This document shows positions 58,767-64,000 of a stretch of 64,000 nt of DNA, one piece after another. The stretch covers positions 372,001 to 436,000 of the forward strand of contig NZ_FNVT01000002.1 in assembly GCF_900108335.1 (NCBI RefSeq). Direction: 5' to 3'. The translations under genes and the position numbers were made by a program. A model generated the notes under the pieces. That model did no database searches, was not told where the DNA came from, and saw nothing but the letters and a program-made list of their open reading frames with translations. Origin of the DNA: Nonomuraea solani. GTDB taxonomy: Bacteria > Actinomycetota > Actinomycetes > Streptosporangiales > Streptosporangiaceae. Within the stretch, counting starts at the first letter, position 1, and every line of letters begins with the position of its first letter.

Positions 58767-61730
58767 GTGCTGGTACACGGTGTCTGGGCGACCGACGGGC
58801 TCGCCTTCTGGGCGGAAACCCCGGACATCTCGCCGAGCACGCCCAGATCGCGCGGGGCCGCCGCGTCGCGCCCGCATCCTTGGGCCGCTCCCGCCGACGG
58901 CGTCGCCGCCGTGCTCGGGCTGGTGGACGCGCCGTCGCGGACGTTGGAGCTGCTGCTGCCCGGTTCGGCCGCCGAGCCGCTGCCCTCGCCGGAGACCGGC
59001 CGCCTGGCCGAGGTGACCCGGCCGCGGCTGCGTCCGTGGCAGGTGCCCGCCGTCGTCCCGCCCGCCGCACAGGCGCTCCGGCTCCTCGACGAGCACGCGG
59101 CCACCGCGACCCTGCGCCACTGGGCCACCGTCGCCACCTTCGCCCGCGACCTGGTCCGCCGGGGCCGGGTCCTCCCCTGCCTGATCCCTCCCGAAGGACC
59201 ACGGGCTGAGACGGACATGTGGGTGGTTCCGCCGCTCGACGCGCGGGCGGGGTGGCGGGCCGTGCTCACCAGGGCCGATGCCGCCTACTTCCGTGAGCTG
59301 GCGCTGGCCATGCCGCCCGCCTGCCGCACCTCCGGCACCGAACGCCCGTCGGCGGAGGTGCTGCGCGAGGCCCTCGACACGTTCGCCGACGCGCTCGTAC
59401 GCCAGGCGGTCACCGAACCCCTGGTCACCGCCCCCAGAACCGCGCACGACCGCTGGCTCGCCGCCCTGACCGGTCCGGACGCGGCCTGTCCCGACGTTCC
59501 CGAGTTGCGCCGGGAGCTGGAGAAGTGGCACGAGTCCGTGGCGGCCGCCGAGGGCGCGACCCGCGTGTGTTTCCGCCTGCTGGAGCCCGCCGACAGTGAC
59601 GACTGGCGGGTGGAGCTGGCGTTGCAGGCCGCCGACGACCCCAGCCTCTACGTTCCGGCCGCCGTCGTCTGGAGTGGTGAGCGGGCGACGGGGCTGCCGG
59701 GGCGTCCTGAGCGGGAGTTGCTGGCCGGGCTGGGCCGGGCGGTCAGGCTCTATCCCGAGCTGGACCACGCCCTCCGGGTCCCCGAGCCGAGCGAGCTGAC
59801 GCTGGACACGGCGGGCGCGTTCGGGTTCCTGCGGCAGGCCGCGCCGCTGCTCCAGGCGGCCGGGTTCGGGGTGCAGCTCCCCCGCTGGGCCGGCCGCACC
59901 CGCCTGGGCCTGAAGCTCACCACCAGGACCAAGAAGCAGGCGGCGGCCACGAGTCAGGGGTTCGGGCTGCGGGAGCTGGTCGACTTCCGGGTGGACCTGG
60001 CGGTGGGCGACGAGACGATCGGCGAGGAGGAGCTGGCCGAGCTGGCCCGGCTCAAGGTTCCGCTGGTCAGGGTGCGCGGCCAGTGGGTGGAATTGGACGA
60101 CAGGCAGCTCAAGGCGGCGCTCAAGGCCGTGGAGAGCGGCCGCACGGGTGAGGCGAGCGCCGCCGACATCCTGCGCGAGGTCGTCCAGGGCGACGACGAG
60201 CTGCCGCTGCTGGAGATCGACGCCGACGGCGTGCTCGGCGACCTGCTGTCCGGGCAGGCCGAGCGGCGGCTCACCCCGCTGGTCACCCCGGCGGGCCTGG
60301 ACGCCACGCTGCGGCCCTACCAGGAGCGGGGGCTGGCCTGGCTGAGCTTCCTGTCGGAGCTGGGCCTGGGCGGGGTGCTGGCCGACGACATGGGGCTCGG
60401 CAAGACGATCACCACACTGGCGCTGCTGGTCCACGAGCGGGCAGAGACGGCGGGCCGCGAGCGGGCCGGGGCGCCGACGCTGCTGGTGTGCCCGATGTCG
60501 CTGATCGGCAACTGGCAGCGGGAGGCGGCCAGGTTCGCGCCGGGGCTGCGGGTCTACGTGCACCACGGCAGCGGGCGCGACGCCGCCGAGATCGACGGCG
60601 CCGACCTGGTGATCACCACGTACGGCACCGCCTACCGCGACCTGGAGACCCTCAAGGCGCACGAGTGGCGCAGGGTCGTCTGCGACGAGGCCCAGGCGAT
60701 CAAGAACAGCGGCACGCTGCAGGCCCAGGCCGTACGGTCGATCCCCACGGGCACCAGGCTCGCGCTGACCGGCACGCCGGTCGAGAACCACCTGGCCGAG
60801 CTCTGGTCGATCATGGAGTTCGCCAACCCGGGGCTGCTGGGCCCGCGGGCACGGTTCAGGACCCGGTTCCAGGAGCCGATCGAGGCCCGCCAGGACGAGC
60901 AGGCCGCCCAGGCGCTCAAACGGGCGACGGGCCCGTTCATCCTGCGCCGCCTCAAGACCGACAAGTCCATCATCTCCGACCTGCCGGACAAGATCGAGGT
61001 CAAGGAGTGGTGCCCTCTCACGACCGAGCAGGCCACGCTCTATCAGGCGGTCGTGGACGACATGCTGGCCAAGATCGACAGCAGTGAGGGCATCGAGCGG
61101 CGGGGCCTGGTCCTGGCGGCCATGGCCAAGCTGAAGCAGGTCTGCAACCACCCCGCCCACCTGCTCAAGGACGGCTCGCTCCTGGCCGGCCGCTCGGGCA
61201 AGCTGGCCCGGCTGGAGCAGTTGTCGGAGGAGATCCTGGCCGAGGGCGAGAAGGCGCTGCTGTTCACGCAGTACGCCGAGTTCGGGACGATGCTCCAGCC
61301 CTACCTCGCCCAGCGCCTCGACCGGCCGGTCCTGTGGCTGCACGGCGGCCTGCCGAAGAAGACGCGCGACCGCCTGGTCGACCGGTTCCAGCACGACCCC
61401 GAGCCGATGTTGTTCGTGCTCTCGCTCAAGGCCGCCGGCGTCGGCCTCAACCTGACGGCCGCCAACCACGTCGTCCACGTGGACCGCTGGTGGAACCCGG
61501 CCGTCGAAGACCAGGCCACCGACCGCGCGTTCCGGATCGGGCAGCGCAAGAACGTGCAGGTCCGCAAGCTCATCTGCGGCGGCACGCTGGAGGAGCGGGT
61601 GGACCAGATGATCGAGCGCAAGAAGGCGCTGGCCGAGCGCGTGGTCGGCACCGGCGAGGAGTGGCTGACCGACCTGTCCACGGCCGAGCTGCGCGAGGTG
61701 TTCACGCTGACGGCCGAGGGGGTGGGCTGA
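58767..61730 (+). CDS. SNF2-family DEAD/DEAH-box helicase/ATPase
   Basis: A 987-residue protein with an N-terminal region of about 500 residues (unclassified, SNF2-N-like) and a SWI/SNF ATPase core. Helicase motif I is DDMGLGKT (near residue 540), motif II is CDEAQA (DEAQ variant, near 640), and later motifs include ALTGTPVEN, LVLFTQ-type KALLFTQYAEF, and WWNPAVEDQATDRAFRIGQ. GTG start. The SWIM partner starts 2 nt after the stop, forming an operon. Role probably in DNA transactions on chromosome or phage DNA. Confidence 0.92.
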   Translation: MLVHGVWATDGLAFWAETPDISPSTPRSRGAAASRPHPWAAPADGVAAVLGLVDAPSRTLELLLPGSAAEPLPSPETGRLAEVTRPRLRPWQVPAVVPPAAQALRLLDEHAATATLRHWATVATFARDLVRRGRVLPCLIPPEGPRAETDMWVVPPLDARAGWRAVLTRADAAYFRELALAMPPACRTSGTERPSAEVLREALDTFADALVRQAVTEPLVTAPRTAHDRWLAALTGPDAACPDVPELRRELEKWHESVAAAEGATRVCFRLLEPADSDDWRVELALQAADDPSLYVPAAVVWSGERATGLPGRPERELLAGLGRAVRLYPELDHALRVPEPSELTLDTAGAFGFLRQAAPLLQAAGFGVQLPRWAGRTRLGLKLTTRTKKQAAATSQGFGLRELVDFRVDLAVGDETIGEEELAELARLKVPLVRVRGQWVELDDRQLKAALKAVESGRTGEASAADILREVVQGDDELPLLEIDADGVLGDLLSGQAERRLTPLVTPAGLDATLRPYQERGLAWLSFLSELGLGGVLADDMGLGKTITTLALLVHERAETAGRERAGAPTLLVCPMSLIGNWQREAARFAPGLRVYVHHGSGRDAAEIDGADLVITTYGTAYRDLETLKAHEWRRVVCDEAQAIKNSGTLQAQAVRSIPTGTRLALTGTPVENHLAELWSIMEFANPGLLGPRARFRTRFQEPIEARQDEQAAQALKRATGPFILRRLKTDKSIISDLPDKIEVKEWCPLTTEQATLYQAVVDDMLAKIDSSEGIERRGLVLAAMAKLKQVCNHPAHLLKDGSLLAGRSGKLARLEQLSEEILAEGEKALLFTQYAEFGTMLQPYLAQRLDRPVLWLHGGLPKKTRDRLVDRFQHDPEPMLFVLSLKAAGVGLNLTAANHVVHVDRWWNPAVEDQATDRAFRIGQRKNVQVRKLICGGTLEERVDQMIERKKALAERVVGTGEEWLTDLSTAELREVFTLTAEGVG

Positions 61731-61732
61731 GC

Positions 61733-62497
61733 ATGGCGGGCTGGTACGACGGCGGCCGGCCGATCAAGGTCGAGGGCGGGCTCAAGGCGCGCTCGCAGCG
61801 CGGCAGCATCGGCTCCACCTGGTGGTCGCGCCGGTTCATCGACATCCTGGAGCGCATCTGCGACAAGGGCCGCCTGTCGCGCGGCCGGGCCTACGCCCGT
61901 CAGGGCCAGGTGCTCTCCATCGACCTGGCCGCGGGTGAGGTCAGGGCGGCGGTGCAGGGGTCGCGGCGAGACCCGTACCGGATCGTGATCAGGGTCGAGG
62001 CGTACGGCGAGGCGCGCTGGAGCACCATCGAGGAGTCGATCGCGGCGCAGGCCGTCTACCGGGCCAAGCTCCTGGCGGGCGAGATGCCGACGGAGATCGA
62101 GGAGCTGTTCGCGGCGTTGGGGATCGACCTGTTCCCGCGCGATCTGGACATGGACTGCTCGTGTCCCGACTGGGGTTTTCCGTGCAAGCACCTGTCGGCC
62201 GTGCTCTACCTGCTGGCCGAGTCGTTCGACGACGATCCGTTCCTGGTGCTGGCCTGGCGGGGGCGCACTCGCGAGCAACTGCTCGGCTCGCTGGCCGACG
62301 AGCCGGCGGCGGATCCGCTGGCGGTGGCGGACGTGCCGTTCGCGGACCGGCTGGCCGACTTCTACGCGCCGGGCGCCACCGCGCACCGCCCCGAACGGCG
62401 CCCGTCGGCCGCCGCTCCCGATCTGCTGCTGCGGGTCTTCCCGCCGCCCGGCGACCTCGCGCGCACGCTCGGCCCCGCCTACCGAAACCTGACGTGA
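61733..62497 (+). CDS. SWIM zinc-finger protein
   Basis: A 254-residue protein with a SWIM-type zinc site CSCPDWGFPCKH (about residues 140-151), matching CxCx(n)CxH. The N-terminal half (SIGSTWWSRRFIDILERICDKGRLSRGRAYARQGQV) and the C-terminal Arg/Pro-rich tail match SWIM proteins that follow SNF2 genes. It probably targets or regulates the SNF2 protein on DNA. The coding starts nearly overlap, giving coupled translation. Confidence 0.9.
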   Translation: MAGWYDGGRPIKVEGGLKARSQRGSIGSTWWSRRFIDILERICDKGRLSRGRAYARQGQVLSIDLAAGEVRAAVQGSRRDPYRIVIRVEAYGEARWSTIEESIAAQAVYRAKLLAGEMPTEIEELFAALGIDLFPRDLDMDCSCPDWGFPCKHLSAVLYLLAESFDDDPFLVLAWRGRTREQLLGSLADEPAADPLAVADVPFADRLADFYAPGATAHRPERRPSAAAPDLLLRVFPPPGDLARTLGPAYRNLT

Positions 62498-62501
62498 ACG
62501 G

Positions 62502-63446
62502 TCAGCGGTCCTCGAAGGCGGCGGGGACCATGACGCGCACCCCGTTGGGGACCACGCGGAGCCTGATGGGGGTGCGCAACCGCACCTCGCCGTCCACGTC
62601 GGCGGCCATCGGCGGGTCGGTCTCCAGCAGCATCTCCCTGCCCACCACGAACGGCCCGCCCGCCATGCTGCGCCAGCGGCCCGTGGTCGCCCTGATCAGG
62701 GTCTCGCCGAGCAGGCGCAGCTTCTTGCCCGAACCGAGCTGGTAGGCCACCAGCATGCCGTTGTCGATGCTGATGTCTCTGGCCACCTGCCAGCCGCCGT
62801 GGAAGCGGCCGTTGGCGATGTTGAGCTGGTGGGTGAGCAGCTCGTGGCGCTGGCCCTCCACCGTGATGTAGGCCCGGAACGGCCGGTGGCCCGGCAGGAT
62901 CGTCAGGGCCGTCATCGGGTAGGCCGGGCGGCCCACGATGCGCTTGAGCCACGGCTTGACCTTGTGCGCCACCTCGACCGACACCCCGAAGCTGGCCAGG
63001 TTGGCGAAGGGCCGGTCGTCGGCCATGCCGAGGTCGATGTCGGCCACCTTGCCGGTGAGGAACACCCCGATCGCACCGGCCAGGTCGAGCGGGAGACCGA
63101 GGCTGCGGGCGAAGTTGTTGGTGGTGCCGAGCGGCAGCACGCCGAGCGCGACGTCGCGGTGGGCGACATGGCGCACGGCCGACGACAGCGTGCCGTCGCC
63201 GCCGCCCACGATGAGCAGGTCGGGGTTGGTGGCCAGGGCCGTGTCGAGCAGGTCGCGCAGCCTCTTGGGGTTGTAGACCGACAATTCGACCAGCGGTTCG
63301 AAACCGAGGTTGTGAATGTGGTCGATGACCTCGAAGTAGTGCCGGCGGCCACGGCGCGAGCGAGTGTTCACCACCACCGCCACCCGGCGATCCCGCCGGA
63401 TCGCCTCGGTGTGCTCGTCTTTGGTGCGCAGTTCGCTCATGGTCAT
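62502..63446 (-). CDS. Diacylglycerol kinase family lipid kinase
   Basis: A 314-residue protein of the diacylglycerol/sphingosine-kinase-like fold. The nucleotide-binding motif is VGGGDGTLSSAVRHVA (near residue 75), with later LGVLPLGTTNNFARSLGLP. It would phosphorylate lipids at the membrane. The start is uncertain between ATG 63446 (MTMSELRT) and 63440, with no strong ribosome-binding site; the frame upstream is Arg-rich. The gene is convergent with the SWIM gene, 4 bp apart. Confidence 0.9.
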   Translation of the reverse strand: MTMSELRTKDEHTEAIRRDRRVAVVVNTRSRRGRRHYFEVIDHIHNLGFEPLVELSVYNPKRLRDLLDTALATNPDLLIVGGGDGTLSSAVRHVAHRDVALGVLPLGTTNNFARSLGLPLDLAGAIGVFLTGKVADIDLGMADDRPFANLASFGVSVEVAHKVKPWLKRIVGRPAYPMTALTILPGHRPFRAYITVEGQRHELLTHQLNIANGRFHGGWQVARDISIDNGMLVAYQLGSGKKLRLLGETLIRATTGRWRSMAGGPFVVGREMLLETDPPMAADVDGEVRLRTPIRLRVVPNGVRVMVPAAFEDR

Positions 63447-63487
63447 CAATCGTAGGTGCAGAAATAGCTGCCTGTATCCGCAAAGGC

Positions 63488-63515
63488 GGGGCCGCCGGGA
63501 CGTCCCGGCGGCCCC
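63488..63515. terminator. Perfect 28-bp palindromic hairpin, terminator
   Basis: GGGGCCGCCGGGAC (63488-63501) and its exact complement (63502-63515). It lies just past the stop codon of the minus-strand gene ending at 63523 and before the lipid-kinase gene. Confidence 0.8.
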
Positions 63516-63522
63516 GTTCGAC

Positions 63523-64000
63523 TCAGTTCTTCGGCGGGACCACGTCGACGACGGCCCCAAGGTTGTTGAGCAGCGGCTTCACCAGCTTGAACTCCACGCC
63601 CAGAGCCTTGCCCGCGTCACCGGGGTTACCGGTGCCGAGCACGGAGCCGGCGGCCACCTGGCCGTACAGGTTGGTGGCCGGGGTGCCGTTCTTGTTCACC
63701 ACGCGGGTGGTGTAGGGCTGGTCGCCCTTGGACGGCACGACCACGGAGGCGTCGGCGTCGCGGTAGTAGAGCGTGCCGTCGATCACTTCGAGGCCCGGGT
63801 ACCAGGTCTTGGCGTCGGTGAAGTCCGAGACGGCCCGGCCGCCGGGGAAGTCCGTGCAGTATTCACTGAACGGCTCATCCGGCGCCTCCAGGCATTCCCT
63901 GAACGGATACGGACGGCCGAAGCCGAACGCGGCGTCCGAGGTCTGCACACGGCCCTGGAGGTTCTTGTTGAGCGTCGGGTCCTTCGCGGCCGCGGTCCCG
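63523..64000 (-). CDS. C-terminal part of unidentified protein (runs off the window)
   Basis: Open reading frame continuing past the window edge on the minus strand, ending at TAG/TAA 63523. The visible 159 residues include DAAFGFGRPYPFRECLEAPDEPF, WYPGLEVIDGTLYYRDADASVVVP and a C-terminal LVKPLLNNLGAVVDVVPPKN. Two Cys about 13 residues apart suggest a secreted disulfide protein. I do not recognise the family. A terminator directly follows. Confidence 0.5.
   Translation of the reverse strand, partial: GTAAAKDPTLNKNLQGRVQTSDAAFGFGRPYPFRECLEAPDEPFSEYCTDFPGGRAVSDFTDAKTWYPGLEVIDGTLYYRDADASVVVPSKGDQPYTTRVVNKNGTPATNLYGQVAAGSVLGTGNPGDAGKALGVEFKLVKPLLNNLGAVVDVVPPKN

Noticed and set aside
58578..61478. 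966-codon open frame antisense to the SNF2 gene
   Set aside because: Arises from codon bias of the GC-rich helicase gene; composition rich in Arg, Gln, Gly, His; no motifs or start signal.

Overview
The window is high-GC actinomycete chromosome, with strong G/C bias at third codon positions, many GTG starts and many 4-nt ATGA/GTGA stop-start overlaps. A conservon (cvnABCD), a class II/class I diterpene cyclase pair, Streptomyces-like ABC sugar operons without their own ATPase, and a PolX gene together point to Actinomycetia. Streptosporangiales is my best guess, by inference only. No rRNA, tRNA, CRISPR array, prophage or intact insertion sequence was seen.

Layout. 1-6.3 kb: edge of a membrane sensor kinase, an aldo/keto reductase, PolX, a secreted repeat/SH3 protein, a secreted HExxH protein, then about 1 kb of gene-free repetitive DNA. 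6.3-14.2 kb: sulfite-oxidase-type enzyme, wax ester synthase/DGAT, a TetR/MFS efflux pair behind a perfect 34-bp palindrome, an XRE regulator, a STAS protein, a second aldo/keto reductase and a secreted esterase. 14.2-19.0 kb: diterpene cluster (GGPP synthase diverging from P450, class I terpene synthase and class II cyclase). 19.2-22.9 kb: conservon. 23.1-26.9 kb: a self-contained extracytoplasmic-function sigma-factor module: the sigma factor is fused to SnoaL-like and VOC domains, and three matching promoters face it and two VOC genes. 27.2-29.9 kb: small accessory genes. 29.9-36.3 kb: sugar uptake operon (binding protein, two permeases, class II aldolase, ADP-dependent-type sugar kinase) diverging from a DeoR regulator. 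36.3-39.3 kb: double-HTH MerR regulator diverging from an erythromycin-esterase homologue, then an epimerase/reductase. 39.4-41.4 kb: monocarboxylate symporter with its DUF485 partner. 41.5-49.7 kb: second sugar ABC operon with a large Tat-exported glycosidase, a PLP enzyme and a LacI regulator. 49.7-53.6 kb: second symporter/DUF485 pair in one operon with a LytR/LytS two-component system. 53.6-58.7 kb: HIT protein, DUF1838, chagasin-like lipoprotein, YihY/DUF3618/holin-X envelope cluster, a 54-residue Cys/Trp protein, an AHSA1-like protein and a methyltransferase. 58.7-64 kb: SNF2 helicase with SWIM partner, a diacylglycerol-kinase-family protein and the C-terminal part of an unrecognised protein.

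The most coherent systems are (i) the diterpene cluster next to a conservon, (ii) the fused sigma/VOC module with its promoters, (iii) the ADP-type kinase/aldolase sugar operon, and (iv) two monocarboxylate symporter modules with different visible control signals (a CRP/GlxR-like site and LytRS).
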